Shown here: positions 53,304 to 63,275 of the stretch, one piece after another
How positions within the stretch are numbered: position 1 is the stretch's first letter
How the letters are laid out: every line of letters starts with the position of its first letter
Source of the DNA: Pirellulales bacterium
GTDB lineage: Bacteria > Planctomycetota > Planctomycetia > Pirellulales > JAEUIK01
Length of the DNA: 64,000 nt
Assembly (NCBI GenBank): GCA_019745975.1
Contig: JAIESQ010000019.1
Span: 84,130 to 148,129 of the forward strand
Direction: 5' to 3'
Program-made: the position numbers and the translations under genes
Notes under the pieces: model-generated
The model's database searches: none
What the model saw: the letters and a program-made list of their open reading frames with translations, nothing else
Told to the model about the DNA's origin: nothing

Positions 53304-54647
53304 TTACACCTTGGCCAGCGCTTTGGCCGACTCGTCGCAGAGTTTCTGAGCATCCACCCTGCTCGGTGCTTCGGCGATGATCCGCACGATTGGCTCGGTA
53401 TTGCTCGCGCGCACCAAGAGCCAGCGATCGGGCCAGTCGAGCCGTAAGCCGTCGAGACGATCGACCGAGGCGGCGGGAAAGTGCTTCTCAAGCGAGTTGA
53501 GCGCGGCATCCAGTTTGACGGGCGGGAGCTCGAGCTTCGTCTTGACGATTTCGTAACGTGGCAGCTCATCGGCGAGCCGGCTGATTGGCAGTTCGCGCAG
53601 TGCCATCGCGTCGAGAACCAACGCCATGCCGACGAAGCTGTCGCGCACGTAACCGACGCGCGGGTCGATCACGCCGCCGTTCCCTTCGCCGCCGAACAGC
53701 GCGCCGTGCGCTTTCATCGCCGCGACGACATTGGCCTCGCCCACTGCCGAGCGGTAGAACGGCACCCCGTGTCGTGCCGCCAGGTCTTGCGTCATGCGGC
53801 TGGTTGAGCAATTGGTGACAATCGGCCCCTTGGCACGCCGCAGCACGTGCTCGACGCACAGCGCCAGCGTGTACTCTTCGCCCAGATAGCGGCCATGCTC
53901 GTCGATGATCGCCAAGCGATCGGCGTCGGGGTCTTGACAGAAGGCAATGTCGGCCTTGATCTGCCGCACCACATCGAGCACGCTCGCGAGATTCTCGGCC
54001 GTCGGCTCGGGCGGATGCTCAAATTGGCCGTCGGGCTCTCCCCCCAACAAGGTCACATGACAACCCAACGACTCCAGGAGCATGCTTCCTAATTCGCTCC
54101 CCGCGCCGTGATTCGAATCCAAGAGCACGTGGTAGCGGCGACCCTGGATGCGTCCGCTGGCCACGATCTGTTCGACGAGCCGCAGGTGTTGGTCGTCGGG
54201 GTTGTTGCACAGCCGCAAGGCGCCGAGTCGATCGTGCGGCGCCCAGGCTGGCTCGCCGGCGCGGTACCGTTCGATCACGGCCTGGCCAGCCTCGGCCGTC
54301 AGCACCTGCCCAGAGCGATCAAAGAGCTTGATGCCGTTGTACTGCGGTGGATTGTGACTGGCCGTGATCATGATGCCGCCGGCCGCCTGGAACTGCCGCA
54401 CCAGCACACCGGCGGTGGGTGTGGCCGCCACGTCGGCATCGATGACCGTTCGGCCGATGGCCGCCAGCCCTCCACGAATCGCATCGGCCAGCATTCGCCC
54501 GCTGCTGCGGCCGTCGCGCGCCAACACAATCGGCCCAGCCGGCAGGCCCGCCGCGAAGGCGCAGGCAAAGCGCATCGCGCTCGGCGGAGTGAGCGAATCG
54601 CCGACGATGCCCCGCAAGCCTGAAACGCTGATGATTGGTTCACTCAT
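53304..54647 (-). CDS. glmM: Phosphoglucosamine mutase / phosphohexomutase
   Basis: The 447-residue protein belongs to the alpha-D-phosphohexomutase superfamily. The phosphoserine loop is TASHNPPQYNGIK with Ser97; the metal loop is DPDADRLAI; the sugar loop is GGEGNGGVID; the phosphate-binding loop is RASNTEPIVRII. The sugar loop GEGNGG, not GEESGH, points to the GlmM/archaeal PMM branch, so glucosamine-6-P or mannose-6-P is likely. Divergent from another phosphohexomutase gene. Confidence 0.85.
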   Translation of the reverse strand: MSEPIISVSGLRGIVGDSLTPPSAMRFACAFAAGLPAGPIVLARDGRSSGRMLADAIRGGLAAIGRTVIDADVAATPTAGVLVRQFQAAGGIMITASHNPPQYNGIKLFDRSGQVLTAEAGQAVIERYRAGEPAWAPHDRLGALRLCNNPDDQHLRLVEQIVASGRIQGRRYHVLLDSNHGAGSELGSMLLESLGCHVTLLGGEPDGQFEHPPEPTAENLASVLDVVRQIKADIAFCQDPDADRLAIIDEHGRYLGEEYTLALCVEHVLRRAKGPIVTNCSTSRMTQDLAARHGVPFYRSAVGEANVVAAMKAHGALFGGEGNGGVIDPRVGYVRDSFVGMALVLDAMALRELPISRLADELPRYEIVKTKLELPPVKLDAALNSLEKHFPAASVDRLDGLRLDWPDRWLLVRASNTEPIVRIIAEAPSRVDAQKLCDESAKALAKV

Positions 54648-54883
54648 GCGACTAATTCGCCCGCTGACAGGTTATGATGAATCACGGAATCTGCCCGTGC
54701 CTGGCAATTCGCGTGTCGTTAACAAAGGCAACGAGCCGCAATTATACGCCGCTAATGTCACCGCGCAAGGTGCGCCGTTCGATGGTCATCTGCACTTGCC
54801 GGTGGCACTTGTCCGCAGCTTTGTGATCTGTCAAAACAGCCGCAACGATCCATTCTGACCTCTTAGCGCCGTACGAGGTGCCT

Positions 54884-56716
54884 ATGCCGGCAGAACTCGA
54901 CGCGGACCGCCGCGCCCACACCCTGACGCTCATCGAGAAGGCCGTCACGACCGGCCAGCTCACCGCTGGCGCCGCGGCGAACGTCACCAGTTGGCTGCGC
55001 GAGCCCCGATATGCACAGTACGCTGCACAGGTTGCCGAGCATTGCGAGCAGGGGAAGTGGGAATTGCTTGACGATGTTTTTTGGACCGTCATCCCGTTCG
55101 GCACCGGCGGCCGCCGTGGCCGGATGTACCCCATCGGGTCCAACGCGATCAACGACCGCACGATCGGCGAAAGCGCTCAAGGCCTGGCCGACTACGTGCG
55201 GCAATGGGCAAAACAGAGTGGAAGCACCGCCCCCTTGTCGTGCGCGATCGCCTATGACACCCGCCACCGTTCGCGCCATTTCGCCGAATTGTGCGCCGAG
55301 ATCATGGTGGCCGCCGGCTTCCGGGTCTGGTTTCTCGACGGCTATCGCAGCACGCCCGAGTGTTCGCTCGCCGTGCGCCTCAAGCAGGCGTCGTGCGGAA
55401 TCATGATCACGGCCAGCCACAATCCCCCCAGCGACAACGCGGTCAAGGCCTACTGGTCGACCGGCGGACAATTGCTGCCACCGCACGATCGCGGTGTGAT
55501 CGACTGCGTGATGCGCGTGGCTGAGATTCACCGCGCCCGGTTTGCCGAAGCCGTGGCCGATGGCCGCATCGTTTGCTGCCAGGCCGAGATCGACGCCGCT
55601 TATCAATCGGCGCTCTTGGCACAGAGTTCGCCAGGCCCGCGCGACCTGAAGATCATCTATTCGCCAATGCACGGCGTCGGCGCCGTGGCGATCCTGCCGA
55701 TGTTGACGGCCGCCGGCTTCCGCGAGGTCGAATTGTTCGCTCCGCACGCGGTGCCCGACGGCGATTTCCCCAACGTCCCCAACCACGTGGCCAACCCCGA
55801 GAACGTCGCCACGTTCGACACGATGATCGAGCGTGCGCGGGCTAGCGGCGCCGACGTCATCCTCTCGACCGACCCCGACGCCGATCGCTTGGGATGCGCC
55901 GCCCCGCAATCTCCAGGAGCTAGTGACTGGGTGGTGTTCAACGGCAACCAGATCGCGGCGCTATTGGTCGATCACGTGCTCGGCACGCGCCGGGCGCAGC
56001 TCAGCAAGCAGCACTACGTGGTCAAAACGATTGTCACCAGCGAAATGGTGCGACGGATTGCCGCGCAATATGGCGTGCGCACGTACGGCGATCTGCTCGT
56101 CGGCTTCAAGTGGATCGCCGGACAGATCGACGAGGCCGGGCCCGCGGGCTTCTTGTTCGGAGCCGAAGAGTCGCACGGATACCTCGCGGGCACGCACGTG
56201 CGCGACAAGGATGCGGCCGTCGCGGCTTTGCTGTTGGCGGAACTGGCCGCTGCCACGAAAGCCGCCGGTCAAACGCTGGCCCAGAAACTCGACTCGCTCT
56301 TCTGGCAGTTCGGCTGTCACGCGGAAAAAACGGTGTCGGCCTCGATGCCCGGCTCGGCTGGCATGGCTCAAATGCAAAAGTTGATGACGTCGCTGCGCAC
56401 ATCTCCCCCAGAGTCCCTGGCCGGATTGCGCATCACCCAGGTGCGCGACTATGAGCAATCGAAGTTGATTGTCCCAGGCAGCGGGGAGCAGCCGCTCGCC
56501 GGACCGCGGGGAGACCTGATCTTTCTGGACTTCGCCGAACCAGGCAACTGCGTCGCGGTGCGCCCGTCAGGAACGGAGCCCAAAGTCAAATTCTACTTGT
56601 TCGCCTACGAGCCGCCCGAGCAGATCGCCAATCTCGACGATACGAAATCCGAGCTGGCCGCTCGTCTGGCCGCGCTCGAGGCCGATCTGAGCGCGCTGGC
56701 CGGCCGCGAGCTGTAG
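54884..56716 (+). CDS. Phosphoglucomutase/phosphomannomutase, long form
   Basis: The 610-residue protein is the larger phosphohexomutase type (as in PgcA/ManB-like). Motifs are MITASHNPPSDNAVKAYWS with the phosphoserine, DPDADRLGCA, GFLFGAEESHGYL with the Glu-Glu-Ser-His sugar loop, and RPSGTEPKVKFYLF. It interconverts glucose-1-P and glucose-6-P or the mannose equivalents. ATG 54884 has GAGG upstream at 54874; a GTG six bases upstream is possible. It is divergent from glmM-like over 236 bases. Confidence 0.88.
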   Translation: MPAELDADRRAHTLTLIEKAVTTGQLTAGAAANVTSWLREPRYAQYAAQVAEHCEQGKWELLDDVFWTVIPFGTGGRRGRMYPIGSNAINDRTIGESAQGLADYVRQWAKQSGSTAPLSCAIAYDTRHRSRHFAELCAEIMVAAGFRVWFLDGYRSTPECSLAVRLKQASCGIMITASHNPPSDNAVKAYWSTGGQLLPPHDRGVIDCVMRVAEIHRARFAEAVADGRIVCCQAEIDAAYQSALLAQSSPGPRDLKIIYSPMHGVGAVAILPMLTAAGFREVELFAPHAVPDGDFPNVPNHVANPENVATFDTMIERARASGADVILSTDPDADRLGCAAPQSPGASDWVVFNGNQIAALLVDHVLGTRRAQLSKQHYVVKTIVTSEMVRRIAAQYGVRTYGDLLVGFKWIAGQIDEAGPAGFLFGAEESHGYLAGTHVRDKDAAVAALLLAELAAATKAAGQTLAQKLDSLFWQFGCHAEKTVSASMPGSAGMAQMQKLMTSLRTSPPESLAGLRITQVRDYEQSKLIVPGSGEQPLAGPRGDLIFLDFAEPGNCVAVRPSGTEPKVKFYLFAYEPPEQIANLDDTKSELAARLAALEADLSALAGREL

Positions 56717-56720
56717 TCGA

Positions 56721-56740
56721 CCAAGGGCTTGCAACCCTGG
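56721..56740. repeat. Short AGGG/CCCT hairpin
   Basis: CCAAGGG, CTTGCAA, CCCTGG: a seven-base stem between the convergent mutase and dnaB genes. It is a degenerate member of the AGCCCAGGG family. Confidence 0.4.
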
Positions 56741-56774
56741 GAGTGCTACGCGGCCACCAAGCTGCCGGGCCCGC

Positions 56775-58199
56775 TCAGAAATCGCTAGGCCGATAATCCT
56801 CGAATCGCCCCACGGCGCGATTCGAAAACCGGGTGAAGCGGTCGTCCCAAGTGAGTTTGATATCCCCCACCGGTCCGTTGCGCTGCTTGGACACGATGAT
56901 CTGCGCCAACCCCTTCAAGTGCTCCTTGCCGCCACCGGGTTCGAGTTCTTCGCGCTGGGCGTAGTACTCTTCGCGGTGGACAAACATCACCACGTCGGCA
57001 TCCTGCTCGATCGCGCCCGACTCGCGCAGGTGGCTCAGTCGCGGCACGTTCTCCTTGCTGGCCTCGGTTTGGCGATTGAGCTGCGCCAAGCAGAGAATCG
57101 GCACCTTGAGCTCGCGTGCCAGCCCTTTTAAGCGGCGCGCGATCCGCGCCACTTGTTCCTGGCGCGGGTCCTTGGAGTTATCGGGTTCGATCAACTGTAG
57201 ATAGTCGATGACGATCAACCCAAGGCCCGCCCGGCGCTTCAGCCGCCGGCCGTTCGCGGCAATCTCGGTCATGTTGCGACTGGGTGTGTCGTCGACAAAC
57301 AGCGTGGCCTGGCTCAGCTCGCTGGATGCCTTGACGAGCTGATCGCGCTCCCCCGCCGAGATGAATCCGCTGCGGAACTTGCGCCCGTCGATCTGGCCAT
57401 GCGCGCAGAGCATGCGCTGCGCCAATTCGAGCCGGGACATTTCCAAGCTCACGAACAGCACTGGCGTCTTTTCCTTGAGCGACACGTGGGCCGCGATGTT
57501 CGTCGCCAGGGCTGTCTTGCCCATGCTCGGCCGTGCGGCCAGGATCACCAGCTCCGAAGGGTGCAGCCCGCCCGTTAGCTCGTCGAGGTCGTCGAAATGC
57601 GTGGCCACGCCGGTCGCCTTGCCGTGCTGCAGGCGCTTGTCGATATGGTCGAATGCCTCGACGAGCACATCCTTGACGTGCTGCACGTCGTTGCCGCCGC
57701 GCTCGTCGTGGATCAGGAACATCCGTTCCTCGGCGCGCCCCAGTAGCTCGCGCGCCTCGCATGTCGGATCGTACGCGTCGCGCAAGATCTCGGTGCTGGC
57801 CTTGATCAACCCGCGCTGCGTCGACTTGTCTGCCACAATATCGGCGTAATAGCGGGCGTTGGCGGCGTGCGGCACGGCCTGCGCGATCTCGAGCAGATAG
57901 GCCAGGCCGCCGATCGCCTCCAGATCCCCCGTGGTGCGCAAGTGTTCGGCCAGCAAGGTGACGTCGACGCGGCGCCCCTTTTCATGAACCGCCAGCAGGT
58001 GGCGGAAGAGCTTCTCATTCGCATCGGAATAAAAATCTTCGGCGCGCAACACCAGGGCCAGATCGTCGAGCAGCTCGGTGTCGAGCAGAATGCTCCCCAG
58101 CACGCCGCGTTCGGCATCGAGGTTATGCGGCGGGGTGCGGTCGAGCAGCTCGGCCGAAACGCGCGGCGTGCCCGCGTCGATGCGCTCGAAAACAGCCAT
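56775..58199 (-). CDS. dnaB: Replicative DNA helicase DnaB
   Basis: The 474-residue hexameric helicase unwinds DNA at the replication fork. The N-terminal domain (about 20-125) contains PPHNLDAERGVLGSILLD. The RecA-like domain has Walker A ARPSMGKTAL, Walker B LIVIDYLQL and the C-terminal arginine-finger region (KQRNGPVGDIKLTWD). It is the last gene of the operon rplY-pth-rpsF-ssb-rplI-dnaB. Confidence 0.95.
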   Translation of the reverse strand: MAVFERIDAGTPRVSAELLDRTPPHNLDAERGVLGSILLDTELLDDLALVLRAEDFYSDANEKLFRHLLAVHEKGRRVDVTLLAEHLRTTGDLEAIGGLAYLLEIAQAVPHAANARYYADIVADKSTQRGLIKASTEILRDAYDPTCEARELLGRAEERMFLIHDERGGNDVQHVKDVLVEAFDHIDKRLQHGKATGVATHFDDLDELTGGLHPSELVILAARPSMGKTALATNIAAHVSLKEKTPVLFVSLEMSRLELAQRMLCAHGQIDGRKFRSGFISAGERDQLVKASSELSQATLFVDDTPSRNMTEIAANGRRLKRRAGLGLIVIDYLQLIEPDNSKDPRQEQVARIARRLKGLARELKVPILCLAQLNRQTEASKENVPRLSHLRESGAIEQDADVVMFVHREEYYAQREELEPGGGKEHLKGLAQIIVSKQRNGPVGDIKLTWDDRFTRFSNRAVGRFEDYRPSDF

Positions 58200-58257
58200 G
58201 GCGACGGATCCTCCCTGCCCGCGAACTCCTCGCTGCCCAGAGCCTTGGTCGGCGGCG

Positions 58258-58791
58258 CTAGGTCTTCTCGGCGGCCGGTTCGCTGGCCGAAGGGACGACC
58301 CAGACTTTGAGCTCAGCGTTAATCTCGTGCCCCATGTGAATCCGCACGGTATACAGGCCCAGCTCCTTGAGCGGTCCTTCGAGGCGGACCTGCTCCGTGG
58401 CGATCGTGAAGTTATGCTGCTTGAGCGCGGTAGCGATTTCGTGAGCGCCGACCGAGCCGTACAGATGCCCCTCGTCGTTGGCGTTGGCTTCGATCGTGAC
58501 GCTCAAGCGTCCAAGTTCGTCGGCCTGCGCCTGCAAGCCGGCCAGGCGCTTGCGCTCGATCTCGGCCAGGCGGGCGCGATGCTTTTCAACCATCCGCTTG
58601 TGATGCGGCGTGGCGATCGTGGCCAGCCCCTGCGGCAGCAAGAAGTTATTGGCGTAGCCCGCTTTGACTTCGACGACATCTCCGGTCTTGCCAAGATGCT
58701 CGACGGTTTGAATCAAGAGCAGCTCAATGCCGCCGCGGGCTCCGCGCGGCAGTCGCTTGACTCGGCCGCGATTGGACTTTGTGTTGGGCAT
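58258..58791 (-). CDS. rplI: Ribosomal protein L9
   Basis: The 177-residue protein has the L9 N-terminal domain: LLLIQTVEHLGKTGDVVEVKAGYANNFLLPQGLA with the GDVV-x-V-K-x-GYARN-like signature. A connecting helix and a C-terminal domain (GHLYGSVGAHEIATALK) follow. A 20-residue basic N-terminal extension precedes the usual start. ATG 58791 chosen. It lies between ssb and dnaB. Confidence 0.92.
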   Translation of the reverse strand: MPNTKSNRGRVKRLPRGARGGIELLLIQTVEHLGKTGDVVEVKAGYANNFLLPQGLATIATPHHKRMVEKHRARLAEIERKRLAGLQAQADELGRLSVTIEANANDEGHLYGSVGAHEIATALKQHNFTIATEQVRLEGPLKELGLYTVRIHMGHEINAELKVWVVPSASEPAAEKT

Positions 58792-58888
58792 GATCTCGTT
58801 TCCGTATCTTACTGGCGATCGAACGTTCGGCGCCGCTAGAGCGTGCCGCAAGCCAAATCTCTAATCGAGGCGAGAAGTTAGCCGGCGG

Positions 58889-59383
58889 CTAAAATGGAAT
58901 GTCGTCCTCGGTCGGCTCGCCATACGACTCTCCCGACTCGTAGCCGCCGCCACTATTGCCACCGCCGCCATTGCCGGCACCTTGAGGTGCGCTTCGTGCG
59001 CGCCGCGTCGGGGCGCCTCCGCTACCTCCTTGTCCTCCGCCTCCCTGTCCGGCGCCGCGGGCACCAAGCAATTGCAGCTTCTCGCCGACGACCTTGAGCT
59101 TCGAGCGCTTCTGGCCTTCGCTCTCCCAAGTGTCGAGTTTCAAGCGGCCTTCAATGAGCGCGGGTGCGCCCTTACCTAGATACTCGCTGGCGATCTCCGC
59201 CGTGCGGCCCCAGAGCGTGACGTCGACAAACGTGGTTTCTTCGACCCACTCTCCTTGTGCGTTCTTGCGGCGGTCGTTCACGGCCAGGCCGATATCGGTG
59301 ACGGCCGTCCCGCCCGGCGTGTAGCGCAGCTCGGGGTCGCGGGTGAGATTACCCACCAGGATCACGCGATTGAAGCTAGCCAT
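58889..59383 (-). CDS. ssb: Single-stranded DNA-binding protein
   Basis: The 164-residue protein starts [36 protein letters not shown], the SSB OB fold. A disordered Gly/Gln-rich linker follows, and the acidic C-terminal tip EDDIPF that recruits partner proteins. Length is typical. Part of the rpsF-ssb-rplI operon. Confidence 0.96.
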   Translation of the reverse strand: MASFNRVILVGNLTRDPELRYTPGGTAVTDIGLAVNDRRKNAQGEWVEETTFVDVTLWGRTAEIASEYLGKGAPALIEGRLKLDTWESEGQKRSKLKVVGEKLQLLGARGAGQGGGGQGGSGGAPTRRARSAPQGAGNGGGGNSGGGYESGESYGEPTEDDIPF

Positions 59384-59465
59384 CGATCACACACACTTTC
59401 CCAGCGAATTCGACTTCGCAACGAGCACGCAACTTGATGGCGCGGCCCTGTGAGGGGCTGAACCT

Positions 59466-59894
59466 TTATTCGATTGCGTCGACCCCTTCTCCTTCGAACT
59501 CGGGCACGTCCGCCTTCGTCGTGACGGGTGCAGCTTCAGGAGGCTTGGGTCGCGCCATCTGGCCGGCCCCTTTGGCGTGCGACACCAAGGCGTCGGCGAT
59601 GCGCGGCTCGACCTTGAGAATCAACGATCGCAGAATGCTCTCGCTGAGCTGGCACTCGCGTTCGAGGCCCGCCACCTGGCGGCTATCGAGCTTGAAGTAC
59701 GAGAGCCAGTACGTCCCTTTGCGATGGCCCTCGATGGGGTATGCCAGTCGACGTTCTTCCCACAGGCGGCTGACAAGGACGTCTCCGCCGGCGTTCTTCA
59801 CAAACTTGGAGATTTGCCCGGACACGCCCGCCTGATCGCGCGCAAAGCGGTTCGAGTCGAGGATCAGCATGCACTCGTATGTCTGAACGGACAA
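59466..59894 (-). CDS. rpsF: Ribosomal protein S6, TTG start
   Basis: The 142-residue S6 protein begins at TTG 59894 (MSVQTYECMLILDSNRFARD), preceded by AGGAG seven bases upstream. No ATG fits the family's N terminus; the next one, eight codons in, would remove the first beta strand. The core KGTYWLSYFKLDSRQVAGLERECQLSESILRSLILKV is typical. It has a 40-residue Pro/Ala-rich C-terminal extension. Confidence 0.93.
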   Translation of the reverse strand: MSVQTYECMLILDSNRFARDQAGVSGQISKFVKNAGGDVLVSRLWEERRLAYPIEGHRKGTYWLSYFKLDSRQVAGLERECQLSESILRSLILKVEPRIADALVSHAKGAGQMARPKPPEAAPVTTKADVPEFEGEGVDAIE

Positions 59895-59962
59895 AGCGAA
59901 ACTCCTGTGAGGCGGCTCATTCCTGGACGGAACGTTTGTTTCCGATGATTTCCCAACGCAAC

Positions 59963-60529
59963 TCAAGCGTCCCCATTGTAACGATTCATCGCCACCGCGA
60001 CTCCTTCGCGAGCCCAGGCAACCACGGCGTCGGCGGCGCGCTGCCGGGCCAGCTCCATTTCGGATCGCTCGGCCGCCGTGAAGCGACTGAGCACATAGTC
60101 GGCAGCGTCCCAATTCGGCGGGACGTTGCCGATACCGATCCGCAGCCGCGCAACCTCTTCGGTCCCCAGCCGCTTGAGAATGTCTTGTAGCCCCTTCTGT
60201 CCCCCCGACGAGCCCGACGCTCGAATTCGCAATTTACCCAGCGGCAAATTCCAGTCGTCGCAGACGATCAATAGGTCGGCGATCGGCAACTTGTAAAAGT
60301 CAACGGCCGCCCCGACGCTGCTGCCGCTACGGTTCATGTATGTATGTGGGCATAGGAGCAAGGTACGCTCCGAGCCCAGTGTGATTTCCGACAGCTCTCC
60401 TTGAAACGATAACTTGGGGCGGCCCGCGCCATGTCGACGCAATAGTTCGGCGACCAGCTCGTATCCGACATTGTGCCGCGTTCCTTCGTATTTTCGCCCG
60501 GGATTCCCCAGGCCGACCACGAGCTTCAT
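59963..60529 (-). CDS. pth: Peptidyl-tRNA hydrolase
   Basis: Pth releases peptides from peptidyl-tRNA. The 188-residue protein begins MKLVVGLGNPGRKYEGTRHNVG with Asn10 and catalytic His19. The later segments PHTYMNRSGSSVGAAVDFYK and RIRASGSSGGQKGLQDI fit the family. Length typical. It lies between rplY and rpsF. Confidence 0.96.
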   Translation of the reverse strand: MKLVVGLGNPGRKYEGTRHNVGYELVAELLRRHGAGRPKLSFQGELSEITLGSERTLLLCPHTYMNRSGSSVGAAVDFYKLPIADLLIVCDDWNLPLGKLRIRASGSSGGQKGLQDILKRLGTEEVARLRIGIGNVPPNWDAADYVLSRFTAAERSEMELARQRAADAVVAWAREGVAVAMNRYNGDA

Positions 60530-60615
60530 AGCGGCCGACTATTCCCGCGTTCGTACTGGCTGCAAGATCGCGACGCTTGCCAGCGGCACGCATCCAATTT
60601 GCGGCCACCGACCGC

Positions 60616-61248
60616 TCAGCTTTCCTCCCCTTCCTCCTCCTCGCCGGCCTTGCGGCTAATCACCTCGGGCTCAGCGGCCTCGCCCACGGCGACTGCCTCT
60701 TCTTCCAACTCGGCCAGCTTATGACATGTGACCACCACGGCATCGGCGTCGGTGATCAGCGTGGCTCCTTCGGGGAGCGTCACTTCGCCCGCCGTGATCG
60801 CTCCTTCCAAATGCAACTCTTTGACGCTCACCACGAGCTTGTCGGGAATCGACCCGACAGGGCACTCGATTTCCAGGTCGTGCATGACCAGTTCGACCGA
60901 GCCCCCTTCTTTCGTGCCCGGAGCCTCGCCTTTCAACTCGACCTTTACTCGGAGCTCGACCTTCTCCCCTTCGGCGACGCGGATGAAATCGAGGTGCACG
61001 ACATCCAGACCGTAGACATCCCATTGCATGTCGTTGACAAACGCGGTCTCTTGCACGGCGCCGCGCAATTCGACCAAGCGACTGCCGTGGCGCAGCATTT
61101 GCGATACCTGGTCGTGCGGCACGCTCAGGCTGACCACCTCGCCGCCGTGCCCGTAGAGCACCGCCGGCACCTGACCGTCGCGACGCAGGCGCCGCACGTT
61201 CCGCTTGCCTTGACTGGCGCGCCGCTCGACCGTGAGTGACTCGGCCAT
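60616..61248 (-). CDS. rplY: Ribosomal protein L25/general stress protein Ctc
   Basis: The 210-residue protein is of the long Ctc form: N-terminal 5S-rRNA-binding domain (VERRASQGKRNVRRLRRDGQVPAVLYG) and a C-terminal TL5 domain (ECPVGSIPDKLVVSVKELHLEGAITAGEV). The tail is Glu-rich. ATG 61248 is preferred. It is the first gene of the operon that runs to dnaB. Confidence 0.93.
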   Translation of the reverse strand: MAESLTVERRASQGKRNVRRLRRDGQVPAVLYGHGGEVVSLSVPHDQVSQMLRHGSRLVELRGAVQETAFVNDMQWDVYGLDVVHLDFIRVAEGEKVELRVKVELKGEAPGTKEGGSVELVMHDLEIECPVGSIPDKLVVSVKELHLEGAITAGEVTLPEGATLITDADAVVVTCHKLAELEEEAVAVGEAAEPEVISRKAGEEEEGEES

Positions 61249-61729
61249 CGCAAAACTCTCCTGGAACTTGGCTACAGCCCAGCGGTGGCCGCCGACCGAA
61301 GTCCTTGACTTGTAATAGTATCCGTCGCCCTGTTCACCCCCATGCGGCGTGATAGCGGCGGCGCGAATCCCGACATTTTGGCCGATCGCCTTCAAAATGC
61401 AAGGGCATGCATTGAGAACTATCGTGGAGGTCGCGCCGGTCGCAAGTCGAACTTAGCCCACATGTTTCGCCGACTTTGAAAGATCTGGTGGCGGCAGGAC
61501 GAACCGCCCGGCTTACACCAAAGCCGGCAAGCTTTACCTCTGCTGGCGACCATAACGCCGCACAGCAATGCCGTGGCCGGCTCTAGCCGCAATTCGGGTT
61601 GAGGCGGCCGCCGCCGCTGGGCGAGTTAACAAGTAGATGCGCGCACGGTTGCGCCAATCGCGACGCCAGTGCCGGCCGACCCAACCGTAGTGTCGACCAG
61701 CCCCTGGCAACCATCGGGCAAGGACGTCG
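61249..61729. other. 481-base divergent intergenic region
   Basis: No supported gene. It must contain the promoters of the rplY operon (leftward) and of the secreted hydrolase gene (rightward). I saw no convincing promoter boxes, riboswitch or hairpin. Confidence 0.35.
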
Positions 61730-63172
61730 ATGATCGCCCAGTGTCGACCACGTGGCTGGATTGAGCGCCCGGTGGGTGCTTTCCATCTGCTCGCGGTCGC
61801 TCTTTCTGTCGCGTTCAACTGTTGGCTTGCGACGACTTCCGCAGCGCTCGAGCCCGACCAGGCCGAGATCGTCGAAACGGCCGATGGCGAACTGATGACG
61901 GTCGACGACGTCGCCGAAGCGGGCGCTGAGGGCGAGGCCGATTCAGCAGCGACAGCCAGCGACGAGCCAGGCCGGGAAATCGCTATTCCAGTCGGCGAGT
62001 GCCCCGGCGAGCTGCCGGCCGAAGCGCCTTGCCCCGATGATGATTCGTGCGACTGCGCGGATGAGAACTTCGAAGGTTATCCCGTCCTTGGCCCCGATGC
62101 TCCACCGCCCCCCGTCTGCTGCGACGTGCGGCTTTGCATCGACCCCTGTCAGAAGGCCCAGGGTGAATTCTGGGTCGTCAGCACCCGCAATGCGCCGGTG
62201 CGCTGCAACCTCGACCAAGGCCTAGGCTGCATCGAGTACTATCGTCGTACGGGCCGCGACAGCTACGAGCGCTACTCGCTCGACGAGTTCCTGATGGCGA
62301 TGGACCCGTCGCTGCCGACCTGCATCTATGTGCATGGCAACACGCTCGACTGGGACGGCGCCATCGAAGGGGGCACGCGCGTCTATCGCAAGATCGGCCG
62401 CGGTATCCACGGCTTCCGCCTCGTGCTTTGGTCGTGGCCAGCCGAACGTCTCAAAGGCTACGGACTCGAAGGCAACATCGTCGAGAAAGCCGATCGATCC
62501 GAGTCGCAAGGTTACTACCTGGCCTGGCTCGTCGACCTGCTCGATCCGCGTGTCCCGCTGAGCTTGGTCGGCCATAGCTACGGCTGCCGTACCGTCACCG
62601 CGGGCCTGCAGGGTCTCGCGACCGGACACATCGCGTGCTACGACCTGCCCGAGCGGCATTACATTGGTTGGCGGCCGATGGAAGCGTGCCTCGTCGCGGC
62701 GGCCATGGACAAGTGGTTGCTCACGCCACGCGGCCGTCACGCGCTGGCCGTCACGCAGATCGACCGCATGCTGATCACTACCAATCCCGATGATCGAACC
62801 CTGGCCCTCTTGCCCAAATGGTTCCCGTGGGAGGCGCTTGGCCTCAACGGGCTGCCCGAACGGCCGATCGCCCCCTACGACCAGCGCGTGCTGCAGCTCG
62901 AGTCGACTTCGTGGGTGAACAAGGCGCACCGCTTCCAGGCCTACGCCCACGACCGCGAGCTGGCAGATCGCCTGCGACCCTACTTCTTCTATCTCGATGC
63001 GCCCGAACCGATCCCGGCGGAGCTAGTTCCCTCGGGCGATCCGGTCGATCTCGGCGGTCAGCTCGATGCGATCGAGCCGGATAGCACCGCGCCGGACGAT
63101 GCGAGTGCGCCGGCGCTTCCCGAGGTTCCCGCCGAGCCAGCGACACCGGCGGCGGGCGACGACCCATCGTGA
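61730..63172 (+). CDS. Secreted alpha/beta hydrolase with Cys-rich N-terminal region
   Basis: The 480-residue product has a signal peptide (about 18-38), an acidic linker, and a Cys-rich segment (about 85-145 with CPDDDSCDCADENF and PVCCDVRLCIDPC). The alpha/beta-hydrolase domain has the oxyanion loop IYVHGNTLDWD and the nucleophile elbow GHSYGCRT. The tail is Pro/Ala-rich. The substrate is not known. Such proteins recur in planctomycetes. ATG 61730 fits the signal. Confidence 0.75.
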   Translation: MIAQCRPRGWIERPVGAFHLLAVALSVAFNCWLATTSAALEPDQAEIVETADGELMTVDDVAEAGAEGEADSAATASDEPGREIAIPVGECPGELPAEAPCPDDDSCDCADENFEGYPVLGPDAPPPPVCCDVRLCIDPCQKAQGEFWVVSTRNAPVRCNLDQGLGCIEYYRRTGRDSYERYSLDEFLMAMDPSLPTCIYVHGNTLDWDGAIEGGTRVYRKIGRGIHGFRLVLWSWPAERLKGYGLEGNIVEKADRSESQGYYLAWLVDLLDPRVPLSLVGHSYGCRTVTAGLQGLATGHIACYDLPERHYIGWRPMEACLVAAAMDKWLLTPRGRHALAVTQIDRMLITTNPDDRTLALLPKWFPWEALGLNGLPERPIAPYDQRVLQLESTSWVNKAHRFQAYAHDRELADRLRPYFFYLDAPEPIPAELVPSGDPVDLGGQLDAIEPDSTAPDDASAPALPEVPAEPATPAAGDDPS

Positions 63173-63275
63173 TTCGATGGGACGCCACCGCGCTAGTGCA
63201 CGTCGGGATCATTCAGAATGCTGCGGACTGGAATGTCGCCGGGCGGTATTGCCACAACACGACAGCATTCGGCGA

